Below, piece after piece: positions 40,962-49,404 of a stretch of 64,000 nucleotides of DNA (the first letter of the stretch is position 1; every line of letters begins with the position of its first letter). This stretch comes from Stutzerimonas kirkiae (GTDB lineage Bacteria > Pseudomonadota > Gammaproteobacteria > Pseudomonadales > Pseudomonadaceae). The notes below the pieces were generated by a model, which worked only from the letters and a program-made list of their open reading frames with translations, was not told the DNA's origin and did no database searches. The DNA is taken from assembly GCF_004327335.1 (NCBI RefSeq), contig NZ_QJUO01000004.1, positions 106,813 through 170,812 on the forward strand, in the 5' to 3' direction. Both the position numbers and the translations under genes were made by a program.

Positions 40962-41263
40962 TGCAGAGAGCCTCCTGGTTCAAGGGCGGGAGTATTTATT
41001 GCGCGAAAAAGTAGGCGGATCGTGCCGCTATTCGTTGTTTTGCACAAGATGTTGTATTGGATGCTGGATGGTAGCCCATATGTAGGGCTTATCCAAGATG
41101 ATAGTGGTTCTTGTCCGTGGCGATCGCACGCGGTACCAACGCCTTCGATAGAAGCGCTGGAGGCTGGACGAGGAACCGTTCGTTTTCCAGCCGAAACCAG
41201 GGCGTCTACGTCGAGCTGTCCAGCCGCCAGCGCTGTCGTCGGCTCTTTGAGCGCACCGCGCGA
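40962..41263. repeat. Intergenic region with GGAGGCT-type element
   Basis: About 300 bases between nrdJa and the CorB-like gene. At 41150-41250, GCGCTGGAGGCTGGACGAGG pairs loosely with GAGCTGTCCAGCCGCCAGCG. The nrdJ promoter presumably lies at 40985-41100; I found no clear NrdR box or riboswitch. Confidence 0.5.
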
Positions 41264-42622
41264 TCAGTCTTCGGACAGCCTGGGTTTCTGCTTGAGGACC
41301 TTGGCCAGGATGATCTTCGGGCCGCGCATTTTCTTGATGACGATATGCAGGCCGGCGACTTCCAGCACTTCGTTCTTCTCCGGCACGCGCTTGAGGCTCT
41401 CGTAGACCAGGCCGCCGAGGGTGTCGGCTTCGATATGGTCGAGGTCGACGTGGAGGATGCGCTCCAGCTTGAACAACGGGGTGTCGCCGCGCACCAGCAG
41501 TTTGCCCGGCTGGTAGGCGAGGATGCTGTGGTCGGTCTTGTGGTGTTCGTCCTGGATATCGCCCACCAGCACTTCCAGCACGTCTTCCATGGTGAGGAAG
41601 CCGACCACCTTGTGATCGCCTTCCTCGACCAGCACGAAGTGCGCGCCGCCCTGGCGGAACTGCTCCAGCAACTCGTTCAGCGGCATGCTGCGCGACACTC
41701 GCTCCAGCGGGCGCAGCAGGTCGCCGAGGACGAAATCCTCGGCCAGCGAACCATCCTCGGCCAGCGCCAGCAGCAGGTCCTTGATATGCAGCAGGCCGAT
41801 GTATTCGCTCTGCTGCTGATCGTAGACCGGATAGCGGCTGTACTTGTGGCGGCGGATGGTCGCGAGGATGTCGGCCAGGGAGGAGTCACTGTCGATCTGC
41901 AACAGGTCTTCGCGGGAGTTGGCCCAGTCGGCGACTTCCAGTTCGCTCATCTCCACCGCCGAGGCCAGCACCTGGATGTCCTGGTTGCCCGGGTCCAGCG
42001 TACGGTTCGAATGCAGGATCAGCTTGAGTTCGTCGCGGCTGTAGTGGTTTTCGCTGTGGCTGCCCGGCTCGCCCTGGCCGGCGATGCGCAGGATGGCGTT
42101 GGCGCTGGCGTTGAGCAGGGAGATGGCCGGGTACATCAGCCAGTAGAACAGGTACAGCGGTACGGCGGTCCACAGCGACAGCAACTCGGGCTTGCGGATC
42201 GCCCAGGATTTGGGCGCCAGTTCGCCGACCACGATATGCAGGTAGGAAATGATGAAGAACGCGGTGAAGAAGGCGAAGGCGTGTATCAGCGCCTGGGACT
42301 CGATGCCGAGCATCGCCATCAGTGGTTCCAGCAGGTGGGCGAAGGCCGGCTCGCCGACCCAGCCCAGGCCCAGCGAGGCGAGGGTGATGCCGAGCTGGCA
42401 GGCCGACAGGTAGGCGTCCAGTTGATTGTGCACGGTGCGCAGGATATGCCCGCGCCAGCCATGTTCGGCGGCGATGGCCTCCACCTTGGTGGAGCGCAGC
42501 TTGACCATGGCGAACTCGGCGGCGACGAAGAAGCCGTTGAGCAGGACCAGGAACAGGGCGAAGAGAATCAGGCCGATATCGGCGAAATAGGAAGGTGAAA
42601 CGCTACTAGAGGAAGGGTCCAT
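41264..42622 (-). CDS. CNNM/CorB-type protein (DUF21, CBS pair, CorC_HlyC)
   Basis: A 452-residue membrane protein often annotated hemolysin-like. An N-terminal DUF21 domain with three or four helices (ADIGLILFALFLVLLNGFF) is followed by two CBS domains from about residue 215 and a C-terminal CorC_HlyC domain (LEVAGLHIVIKKMRG). Homologues are linked to Mg2+/Co2+ efflux. Located beside phoRB, as in P. aeruginosa. It starts ATGGACCCTTCC at 42622. Confidence 0.9.
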   Translation of the reverse strand: MDPSSSSVSPSYFADIGLILFALFLVLLNGFFVAAEFAMVKLRSTKVEAIAAEHGWRGHILRTVHNQLDAYLSACQLGITLASLGLGWVGEPAFAHLLEPLMAMLGIESQALIHAFAFFTAFFIISYLHIVVGELAPKSWAIRKPELLSLWTAVPLYLFYWLMYPAISLLNASANAILRIAGQGEPGSHSENHYSRDELKLILHSNRTLDPGNQDIQVLASAVEMSELEVADWANSREDLLQIDSDSSLADILATIRRHKYSRYPVYDQQQSEYIGLLHIKDLLLALAEDGSLAEDFVLGDLLRPLERVSRSMPLNELLEQFRQGGAHFVLVEEGDHKVVGFLTMEDVLEVLVGDIQDEHHKTDHSILAYQPGKLLVRGDTPLFKLERILHVDLDHIEADTLGGLVYESLKRVPEKNEVLEVAGLHIVIKKMRGPKIILAKVLKQKPRLSED

Positions 42623-42724
42623 GGGGGTACGGGGTAAACCAATGAAGGCGACAGAATGGGGGGGATGTCGGGATATTTCAAGTTCGCAGCAGGGGGCGGG
42701 GCGATCGCGCTATGCATTCGATGG

Positions 42725-42830
42725 AGCCGAAAACAGCGCTGGAAGGCTGGAGGCTGGACGAAAAGCACCTGCGTTTCACTCTTTTCGCCCAGCCTCCAGC
42801 CCCCAGCCTCCAGCCCTTACCACCTGCGCC
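42725..42830. repeat. GGAGGCT-type element overlapping the phoR 3' end
   Basis: GCGCTGGAAGGCTGGAGGCT then GGACGAAAAG, a short loop, then CTTTTCGCCCAGCCTCCAG with a second CCCAGCCTCCAGCCC. The right half lies inside the phoR reading frame and encodes its last dozen residues and stop codon (42776-42778). Confidence 0.8.
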
Positions 42831-44107
42831 GCCTGGAAATGGCAGGTGAAGGCGCTGCCTTTGCCGGGCACGCTGTCGATATCCAGGCGTCCCATATGAC
42901 GCAACAGTACATGCTTGACGATGGCCAGGCCCAGGCCGGTGCCGCCGGTGGTGCTGGCGCGGCTGGAGTCGACCCGGTAGAAGCGTTCGGTCAGGCGCGG
43001 CAGGTGGCGGCGGTCGATGCCGATCCCTGAATCCTGTACGCAGAGAAAGGCGCCCTGTTCGTTGCCCCACCAGCGGATCTGGATATCGCCGCCCTCGGGG
43101 GTGTACTTCACCGCGTTGAACACCAGGTTGGAGAAGGCGCTGCGCAGTTCGCTCTCGCTGCCGCGCAACTGGATGTGGCTGTCGGCCTCCAGGCTGATGC
43201 GGTGCTGTTTTTCCGCCGAGAGGGCCAGGGCATCGCTTTTGATCGACTTGAGCAATTGGTCGACGGCCACCGGGTTGTTGGCCGAGGGATGGCTGGTGGT
43301 TTCCAGCTTGGCCAGTAGCAGCAGGTCGCTGATCAGGTGCTGCATGCGCCCGGCCTGCTGGTCCATCTGTTGCAAGGCGCGCTGCCAGATGCCCGGCTGC
43401 TCGCCGCTGTTCTCCAGCAGGGTTTCCAGGTAGCCGGTGATCACGGTCAGCGGTGTGCGCAGCTCATGGGAGAGGTTGGCGACGAAATCCTTGCGCATCT
43501 GCTCCAGGTGGTGCAGCCGGGTGATATCGCGCACCAGGAACATGTGTTCGCTGTTGCCGTGGCGGGTGATATTGACCTGCAGGTAGATACGGTCATTGAC
43601 CGGGGAGACGATTTCCAGCGGTTCGTCGTACAGGCCACGCTCGAAGTACTCCTTGAAGGCCGGGTGGCGTACCACGTTGGTGATCGGATGGCCGGTGTCC
43701 TGCTGGTGCTTGAGGCCGAGAAAGTCGCTGGCGGCGATATTCCACCACTCCAGGTTGCCATGGCTGTCGAGCATGATCACCCCGTCCTTGAGGGCGGCGG
43801 TGGAGCTTTGCACGCGGTCGATGATCGCCTGCAACTGGTTGCGTTGGCGCAGTTCGCGGCGCTGCAACTGATAGAGGTTGTCGAAGACTTCGGCCCAGAT
43901 GCCGTGGCTGGCCGGTGGCGGGGCGTCGGGGTTCTGCTGCAGCCAGGCCAGCAGGCGCAGCAACTGGCGCAGGGTCCAGCTCAGGTAGAGCACGAGGCCC
44001 AGCACCAGCGACCAGGCCAGGTGGCCGGAAACCAGCCCGAGCAGCAGGCAGCCGAGCAGGATCAGCAGTAGCCGGCGTACCAGGGCACCGCGCCAGTCTT
44101 GGTTCAC
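42776..44107 (-). CDS. phoR: Phosphate regulon sensor histidine kinase PhoR
   Basis: A 443-residue inner-membrane kinase that phosphorylates PhoB when phosphate is scarce. Order of parts: two N-terminal hydrophobic helices (about 8-45), a PAS domain (about 95-200), HisKA with the phospho-acceptor in FVANLSHELRTPLTVI, and HATPase with NLVFNAVKYTPEGG and GGTGLGLAIVKHVLLRH. After the family-typical FTCHFQAAQVV the protein ends RAGGWGLEAGRKE, which is encoded by a dispersed repeat (42776-42815) rather than by native phoR sequence. Function is probably unaffected because the kinase core is complete. Confidence 0.95.
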   Translation of the reverse strand: MNQDWRGALVRRLLLILLGCLLLGLVSGHLAWSLVLGLVLYLSWTLRQLLRLLAWLQQNPDAPPPASHGIWAEVFDNLYQLQRRELRQRNQLQAIIDRVQSSTAALKDGVIMLDSHGNLEWWNIAASDFLGLKHQQDTGHPITNVVRHPAFKEYFERGLYDEPLEIVSPVNDRIYLQVNITRHGNSEHMFLVRDITRLHHLEQMRKDFVANLSHELRTPLTVITGYLETLLENSGEQPGIWQRALQQMDQQAGRMQHLISDLLLLAKLETTSHPSANNPVAVDQLLKSIKSDALALSAEKQHRISLEADSHIQLRGSESELRSAFSNLVFNAVKYTPEGGDIQIRWWGNEQGAFLCVQDSGIGIDRRHLPRLTERFYRVDSSRASTTGGTGLGLAIVKHVLLRHMGRLDIDSVPGKGSAFTCHFQAAQVVRAGGWGLEAGRKE

Positions 44108-44125
44108 TCTCCAGGCTCCTTGGAT

Positions 44126-44815
<690 letters not shown>

Positions 44816-44862
44816 GGTCCGTTCTCTGTCGTTGCTGTCGCTCGGCATTAGATAACGGAATT

Positions 44863-44880
44863 ATTGCAGCCATGTGACAT
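44863..44880 (-). promoter_or_regulatory. Possible Pho box upstream of phoB
   Basis: On the minus strand ATGTCAC-ATGG-CTGCAAT gives two 7-mers, each matching the Pho half-site CTGTCAT at 5 of 7 positions, with the correct 4-base spacer. It lies 48-65 bases upstream of phoB, immediately past the ubiA stop. Autoregulation of phoBR is usual, but this match is modest. Confidence 0.4.
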
Positions 44881-45780
44881 TCAGACGGATGTGCGCAGGC
44901 CGTAGTCGAGCAGCGTCCCGATCAGGATCGCCAGCCCGGCCCAGTGATTGTGCAGGAAAGCCTTGAAGCATTGCAGCGGTTCGCGCCGGCGAGTGCTGTG
45001 GAACTCCCAGGCGAAGCACAGCGCGGCCACGCCGAGGCCGAGCCAGAACCACGGCCCCAGGCCGAAACGCACGCTGGCCAGCGCCAGGCACAACAGTGTC
45101 ATGCCCTGCAGGCTGGCGATGATGATGCGGTCGGCGTCGCCGAACAGGATGGCGGTGGATTTCAGGCCGATCTTCAGGTCGTCCTCGCGGTCGGCCATGG
45201 CGTAGTAGGAGTCGTAGGCTACGGTCCACAGCACGTTGGCCAGGTACAGCAGCCAGGCGGCGGCGGGCAGGCTGCCGGTCTCGGCGGTGAAGGCCATGAG
45301 GATGCCCCAGGAGTAGGCGGCGCCCAGCACCACCTGCGGGTAGTAGGTATAGCGCTTCATGAAGGGGTAGAGCGCCGCCACCGCCAGGGCGCCGAAGGAC
45401 AGCCAGATGGTTGCGGCATTGGTCAGCAGCACCAGCAGGAAGCTCAGGCCGACCAGGACCGCGAAGAGTACCCAGGCCTCGCGTACGCGCACCTTGCCGC
45501 TGGCCAGTGGCCTGGCCCTGGTGCGCTCGACATGGCCGTCGAAATTGCGGTCGGCGAAATCGTTGATCACGCAGCCGGCCGAGCGCATCAGGATCACGCC
45601 GAGGCTGAATATCAGCACATGCCCGACGGACGGCGTGCCGTCGCCGGCGATCCACAGGGCCATCAGCGTCGGCCACATCAGCAGGAAGATACCGATGGGC
45701 TTGTCCAGCCGTACCAGTTGGATGAAGTCCCAGGCGCGCGGATGCAGGCGGTTGCTCGATTGCAGGAGTTTCAGGTACAT
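44881..45780 (-). CDS. ubiA: 4-hydroxybenzoate octaprenyltransferase UbiA
   Basis: Membrane prenyltransferase joining 4-hydroxybenzoate to the polyprenyl tail in ubiquinone synthesis. The 299-residue protein has about nine helices and two Asp-rich motifs: [15 protein letters not shown] near residue 73 and [14 protein letters not shown] near 190. It is encoded directly after ubiC with a 19-base gap, and its stop lies 65 bases before phoB. Confidence 0.96.
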   Translation of the reverse strand: MYLKLLQSSNRLHPRAWDFIQLVRLDKPIGIFLLMWPTLMALWIAGDGTPSVGHVLIFSLGVILMRSAGCVINDFADRNFDGHVERTRARPLASGKVRVREAWVLFAVLVGLSFLLVLLTNAATIWLSFGALAVAALYPFMKRYTYYPQVVLGAAYSWGILMAFTAETGSLPAAAWLLYLANVLWTVAYDSYYAMADREDDLKIGLKSTAILFGDADRIIIASLQGMTLLCLALASVRFGLGPWFWLGLGVAALCFAWEFHSTRRREPLQCFKAFLHNHWAGLAILIGTLLDYGLRTSV

Positions 45781-45799
45781 GCCGACGGTCTCCGGATGC

Positions 45800-46345
45800 T
45801 CAGGCGTTCACGCTGGCATCGCGCCAGAGTTCGGGAAGGAATATCTCTGCGACCAGCACGCCCAGTTCTCCACGGCGAAAGCAGGAGCGGCGAGCCCAGA
45901 GGCCTTCCTGGCGAACCTGCGCGGGCAGCCAGGCGGCGGGGTAGTGGCAGGTTTCCAGTTCGCCCCGGGCGAAGGCGTGGTCGCTGAACAGCAGTTCGCC
46001 GAGGGAGCGGCTGCCCAGGTGCTCGAGGTCCATGCCCGAGTTTTCCAGCGCGCTGCGCAAGGCCACGCTGCGGGCGAAGATCCAGGGGCGGCGATGGCCG
46101 CGCAGATAGACCTCGCGGACCCAGCCGACACTGCCTGGGGTGCCGCCGAGGGCGCTGCATTCGTCGTGGCGCAGCGTCTGCCAGCCTTCGGCCAGTGGTT
46201 GCACGTCGAAGTGACCAGCGCTCTGGGCGGTCAGGCGGCGCGTCAGCGAGCCTTGGTCGAATAGCCAGTCATGCAGGTCGGAGGCGAACGGTCGGGGCAG
46301 TTGCGTGGCGCTGAGCCAGTCGGGGATATCGGACACGGGCATCAT
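45800..46345 (-). CDS. ubiC: Chorismate pyruvate-lyase UbiC
   Basis: Makes 4-hydroxybenzoate from chorismate, feeding UbiA. About 181 residues with [37 protein letters not shown] and the C-terminal [11 protein letters not shown], all UbiC motifs. Two adjacent ATGs (46345 and 46342) are possible starts and neither has a clear Shine-Dalgarno. Longer open sequence upstream belongs to repeat DNA. Confidence 0.93.
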   Translation of the reverse strand: MMPVSDIPDWLSATQLPRPFASDLHDWLFDQGSLTRRLTAQSAGHFDVQPLAEGWQTLRHDECSALGGTPGSVGWVREVYLRGHRRPWIFARSVALRSALENSGMDLEHLGSRSLGELLFSDHAFARGELETCHYPAAWLPAQVRQEGLWARRSCFRRGELGVLVAEIFLPELWRDASVNA

Positions 46346-46478
46346 CGGGTATGGCAGGAACACGGGCACGAGTCTAGCACGGGCGCGCGCCGCGGCAGGA
46401 TGTGCTTGCCCGCAGCGCCAGGGCGATCGCATGAGGTCCCGGACCATGGTCGTGGAAGCCGGCTGATCATGCGCCGCC
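46346..46478. other. Spacer upstream of ubiC
   Basis: Start of a 1-kb gene-poor region. It should hold the ubiCA promoter, but I see no clear -10/-35 pair. Confidence 0.35.
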
Positions 46479-46705
46479 TCGTTGCGAGCGGATTGGCAAT
46501 CAAGTGTGTCTGGCTTCAGGATCGTACAGCGCGATCTTTGGCTCGCCGTATCTGTGCGAATGCCTGGTGCGGGGCGGGGCACGCGTGAATACATCCCTGT
46601 AGCTCTTCGCCGCCACCCCTGGCGGCGAAGGCCCCGCCCCGCCACCAGGCATCCGCACAGCCATCTTCAGCGGCGCTTGTGGGAAAGCGCCGGCGAAACC
46701 TAAAG
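46479..46705 (+). repeat. Double-hairpin mosaic repeat, long copy A
   Basis: About 225 bases. It starts GCGAGCGGATTGGCAATCAA, passes through CGTATCTGTGCGAATGCCTG, and reaches a core where TGGTGCGGGGCGGGGCACGC and its partner CCCGCCACCAGGCATCCGC enclose a second hairpin, CTTCGCCGCC/GGCGGCGAAG. It ends GGCGAAACCTAAAGCC. Copy B, in the opposite direction at 56925-57150, matches along nearly the whole length. Partial copies lie at 7230-7400 and 31440-31560. Confidence 0.8.
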
Positions 46706-46865
46706 CCCTACGGATGATTCGGTACTGCGCCGGCAGCTCTTTCCATAAGTCTCCACGGTCTTCATCGCGAGCCCAGCCAGCCCTGCTACGAAACCTTCGT
46801 CGGTAGGGAGACCGGCAAAGAACGCCCCCTTAATCATATGGGCGACGGCTTCATGCGTGTTTAGT
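46700..46865 (-). pseudogene. Possible gene remnant (about 55 codons)
   Basis: A minus-strand frame ending at 46700 reads PALLLNTHEAVAHMIKGAFF and continues through GLPTDEGFVAGLAGLAMKTVETYG, which looks like protein rather than a random shadow. Upstream of about 46865 the frame becomes repeat-like. I do not recognise the family. It may be the 3' end of a decayed gene. Confidence 0.25.
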
Positions 46866-46904
46866 AGCAGGGCTGGCCGGGCCGCGACAACACGGACAAC
46901 AGAA

Positions 46905-47010
46905 CATCGCCAGCGGTGTACGGCCAATCGCAGACTTGATTGCCAATCCGGCCGCACTGCCCCTCCACATGAAGCAGGGCATGGGCCTGCCCGGGAGCGG
47001 AGGTGAGCGT
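46905..47010 (-). repeat. Mosaic repeat, partial copy
   Basis: CCAGCGGTGTACGGCCAATC, CAGACTTGATTGCCAATCCG, GAAGCAGGGCATGGGCCTGC and CCGGGAGCGGAGGTGAGCG match (in either strand) 56808-56860 and 57140-57205. This is the promoter-distal part of the family, without the double hairpin. Confidence 0.6.
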
Positions 47011-47215
47011 TCATACGATTACCTCGCCCGCACCGATACCTCGCACGGCGTCTTGCGATGGTGCAGGGGATGCCCGCGCGGATCGCTGCCGTCCGGCGCT
47101 AGCCCCTGTAAGCAAAGGGGGCGGGGCAACCTGGCGCGACCTTTGCTTTGTTCGGCAGCGTGGGGATGAGTCGCGTCTTTCGTGCTGACGCAGCGCTCGA
47201 TACACAGGAGTTTCA
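47011..47215. other. Spacer upstream of the riboswitch
   Basis: No credible gene. It includes AGCCCCTGTAAGCAAAGGGG (47101-47120), a small hairpin. The promoter for the riboswitch transcript should lie here; no strong -10/-35 pair was recognised. Confidence 0.35.
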
Positions 47216-47346
47216 CCAAGGCGAACTAGGGTTCCGGTCCACATGCCGCGTGGATGACTGGTCCGAGAGTTTTCCGGCTTCATGGAGGGGGTCACACGGC
47301 GGGATAAAAGCCCGGGAGACGCGAAGTCATCCCGGGTTTTATTTTT
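47216..47346 (+). ncRNA. ykkC-class riboswitch, guanidine-I type, with intrinsic terminator
   Basis: The leader contains the conserved blocks of ykkC RNA in order and spacing. CTAGGGTTCCG (47226-47236) is followed by the small stem TCCAC/GTGGA. GACTGGTCCGAGAG comes next, then a P2-like arm, then ACACGGCGGGATAAAAGCCC (47294-47313) followed by GGGAG. CCCGGGA (47311-47317) can instead pair with TCCCGGG (47330-47336), which is followed by TTTTATTTTT: an intrinsic terminator that shares the 3' aptamer strand. Ligand binding should therefore prevent termination (an ON switch). The GGGATAAAAGCCCGGGAG end and the transporter context favour the guanidine subtype over the ppGpp or PRPP variants. It precedes the ABC operon by 16 bases. 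Confidence 0.85.
47311..47346 (+). terminator. Expression-platform terminator of the riboswitch
   Basis: A 7-bp GC stem, CCCGGGA/TCCCGGG, extendable by A-T pairs into the flanking AAAAG and TTTT, with a 12-base loop and a TTTTATTTTT tail. It is a mutually exclusive alternative to the P3 helix of the aptamer. Confidence 0.85.
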
Positions 47347-47362
47347 CCGTAGGAGCACCGCC

Positions 47363-48364
47363 ATGATGTCCAGAGCCTTATTGCGCAAGACCCTGCTGTG
47401 CCTCGGTCTCGGGGTTTCCACCAGCCTGTCGCCGCTCGCTTCGCATGCCGTGGAAAAGATCAGGCTGGCCAGCACCATCTGGGCCGGCTACGGCCCGCTG
47501 TACGTCGCCGACAAGCTCGACCTGTACAAGGAGCACGGGCTGAAGGTCGAGTTGCAGTTCTTCAGTGACCCCGGCCTGGTCGTCCCCGCGCTGGCCAGCA
47601 AGGCGGTGGATGGCGCGACCCTGACCTACGATCAGGTGATCGGCGCGGTGGCCAAGGGCCACAAGCACAAGGTGGTGATGCCCATCGACTACTCCAACGG
47701 TGGTGATGCCGTGGTCGCGCAGAAGGGCATCGCCAGCATCCGCGAACTGGCGGGCAAGAAGGTCGGCTATGCCCCGCTGTCGCCGCCGGAGTTCCTCCTC
47801 AGCTATGCACTGAAAAGCAATGGCATGAGCGAGAAGGATATCCAGGCCATCAACATCAACCCCGATGCGGTGCCTGGCGCCATGGCTTCGGGCAGCCTGG
47901 CCGCGGGGGTGACCTGGGAGCCGAATGTTTCCCGGGTCGTGGCCATGGGCGGTGGCGAGCGCTATCACGTGCTCTATTCGTCCAAGGACGCGCCGGGGCT
48001 GATCACCGATGTGCTGGTGTTCGACGAAGCGCTGGTCGCCAAGCGTGGCAAGGCCATCGAGGCGCTGATCAAGGGTTACCTGGCCGGCCTGGAATATATG
48101 CACACGCATCCCGAACAGTCGGCGGCCATCGTCGCCGAGGTGCTGGGCGTTTCCGCGCAGGAAGCCACGGAGCAGATGCAGGGCGTCTACAACATGCCGC
48201 TGGCGGAAATGGGGCTCAACTTCGAGGAAAGCGACGCCACCACCTCCTTCTACGGCAGCGGCAGGGTGATCGCCGAGCTGATGCTCGAAAGCGGGCAGAT
48301 ACCGGCATTACCGGATATCGGCAGCACCTTCGACTCGCGCTTTATCGACGCATTGACCCAATAA
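47363..48364 (+). CDS. ABC transporter substrate-binding protein (NitT/TauT/SsuA type)
   Basis: A 333-residue periplasmic binding protein. Signal peptide MMSRALLRKTLLCLGLGVST ends about residue 29 (ASHA-VEKI). The mature part has the SsuA/NMT1-like opening IRLASTIWAGYGPLYVADKL, then LASKAVDGATLTYDQVIGA and the second-lobe segment ASGSLAAGVTWEPNVSRV. It is the first gene beneath the ykkC riboswitch, with AGGAG seven bases before the start. Binding proteins of this type under guanidine-I control are thought to bring in guanidine or related compounds. The pocket residues cannot be assigned from sequence alone. Confidence 0.88.
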   Translation: MMSRALLRKTLLCLGLGVSTSLSPLASHAVEKIRLASTIWAGYGPLYVADKLDLYKEHGLKVELQFFSDPGLVVPALASKAVDGATLTYDQVIGAVAKGHKHKVVMPIDYSNGGDAVVAQKGIASIRELAGKKVGYAPLSPPEFLLSYALKSNGMSEKDIQAININPDAVPGAMASGSLAAGVTWEPNVSRVVAMGGGERYHVLYSSKDAPGLITDVLVFDEALVAKRGKAIEALIKGYLAGLEYMHTHPEQSAAIVAEVLGVSAQEATEQMQGVYNMPLAEMGLNFEESDATTSFYGSGRVIAELMLESGQIPALPDIGSTFDSRFIDALTQ

Positions 48365-48383
48365 GCCGCGCTGGAGGACTGTC

Positions 48384-49394
48384 ATGGCCCTGTTCCGATA
48401 CCCCGATGGCAAGCTGCCCAATACCCTGGCGATGAGCTATGCCGTCATCACCTATGGCGGCGGGCTGGCACTGTTGCTGTCGCCCTACCTGGCACTGAAC
48501 CTGCTGGGCACGCTGTTGCTGGCCCACGGCATGATCATCGCCGCTTTCCTGATCCATGAGTTCGCCCATGGCACGATCTTCGCCAGCGCCAAGGCCAACG
48601 AGTGGGTCGGCGAGTTCTTCGGCTGGATGACCGGGTCCTGCTACCAGGACTTCCAGACCATGCGTAAGAAACACATGCGCCATCATGTGGACAATGCCGA
48701 TGTCATCAGCTTCGATCCCCGGCGTTTCCTGCTGCGGCGCCCGCGCTGGGTACAGAAGCTGGTGCTGGCGCTGGAGTGGGCGCACATCCCGGCGGTGGAC
48801 CTGATGATCCACTACATGGTCATGCTGATGCCGTTCTTCAGCGACGAGCCCAGCCATCGCGCCCGGCGCGGCAAGGTACTGAAGATATTCGTCGTGCGCA
48901 GCGCGTTGTTCGCCCTGCTCGGCTGGCTTTCGCCGCTGGCGCTGGGGCTCTACGCCCTGGCCTGGATGCTGATGGTCTGCGTGCTGCGCCTGGCCGACAT
49001 GCACCAGCACACCTACGAGCCGATCGAGCAACTGACCGATGGCAAGCTGGAACTGCCGCACAAGGGCGACCGCGACTACGAGCAGGGCAACACGTTCAGC
49101 AACCTGATCTCCACACGCTGGCCGGCCCTCAACCTGCTGCTGCTCAATTTCAGCTACCACAATGCCCATCACGACAAGCCGGTGGCGCCCTGGTACCGCC
49201 TGCCGGCCCTGCATGGGCAACTGTTCGGCGCGGATTACCGGCAGGTCATCCCGATGCGCGAGCTGATCGGCAACTACCACCGTTATCGCCTGCACCGCGT
49301 GTTCAGCGAAGACTACGGTGCCCCGCAGGAGGGAGCGCAACGTACGGCGCAGTTCTATGGCGCGGTCGGTCTTTCCTTCCTGGCGGTGTTGTGA
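48384..49394 (+). CDS. Fatty acid desaturase-like membrane diiron protein
   Basis: A 336-residue integral membrane protein with the three histidine boxes of the desaturase/alkane-hydroxylase superfamily: HEFAH (58-62), HMRHH (97-101) and HNAHH (259-263), plus an extra DMHQH at 205-209. Hydrophobic helices lie at about 15-55 and 170-205. These boxes bind two irons that activate oxygen. Its place in a guanidine-riboswitch operon, between the binding protein and the permease genes, makes oxidation of a transported guanidino compound or amine more likely than lipid desaturation, but this is inference. Start ATG 48384 has GGAGGA nearby. Rubredoxin genes 2.5 kb downstream could supply electrons. 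Confidence 0.85.
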   Translation: MALFRYPDGKLPNTLAMSYAVITYGGGLALLLSPYLALNLLGTLLLAHGMIIAAFLIHEFAHGTIFASAKANEWVGEFFGWMTGSCYQDFQTMRKKHMRHHVDNADVISFDPRRFLLRRPRWVQKLVLALEWAHIPAVDLMIHYMVMLMPFFSDEPSHRARRGKVLKIFVVRSALFALLGWLSPLALGLYALAWMLMVCVLRLADMHQHTYEPIEQLTDGKLELPHKGDRDYEQGNTFSNLISTRWPALNLLLLNFSYHNAHHDKPVAPWYRLPALHGQLFGADYRQVIPMRELIGNYHRYRLHRVFSEDYGAPQEGAQRTAQFYGAVGLSFLAVL

Positions 49395-49404
49395 GGTTAG
49401 AGAC

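Noticed and set aside
40962..41150. Cobalamin riboswitch upstream of nrdJa
   Set aside because: Expected for a B12-dependent enzyme, but no B12-box-like sequence was found.
44824..44842. CTGTCGTTGCTGTCGCT as a Pho box
   Set aside because: The direct repeats have a 9-base period rather than 11 and lie on the wrong strand within the possible phoB leader; the site at 44863-44880 is better.
46606..46645. Repeated short open frame (MAGRGLRRQGWRRR) at 46.6 and 57.0 kb
   Set aside because: The identical peptide arises because both loci are copies of the same double-hairpin repeat; there is no sign of selection for the protein.
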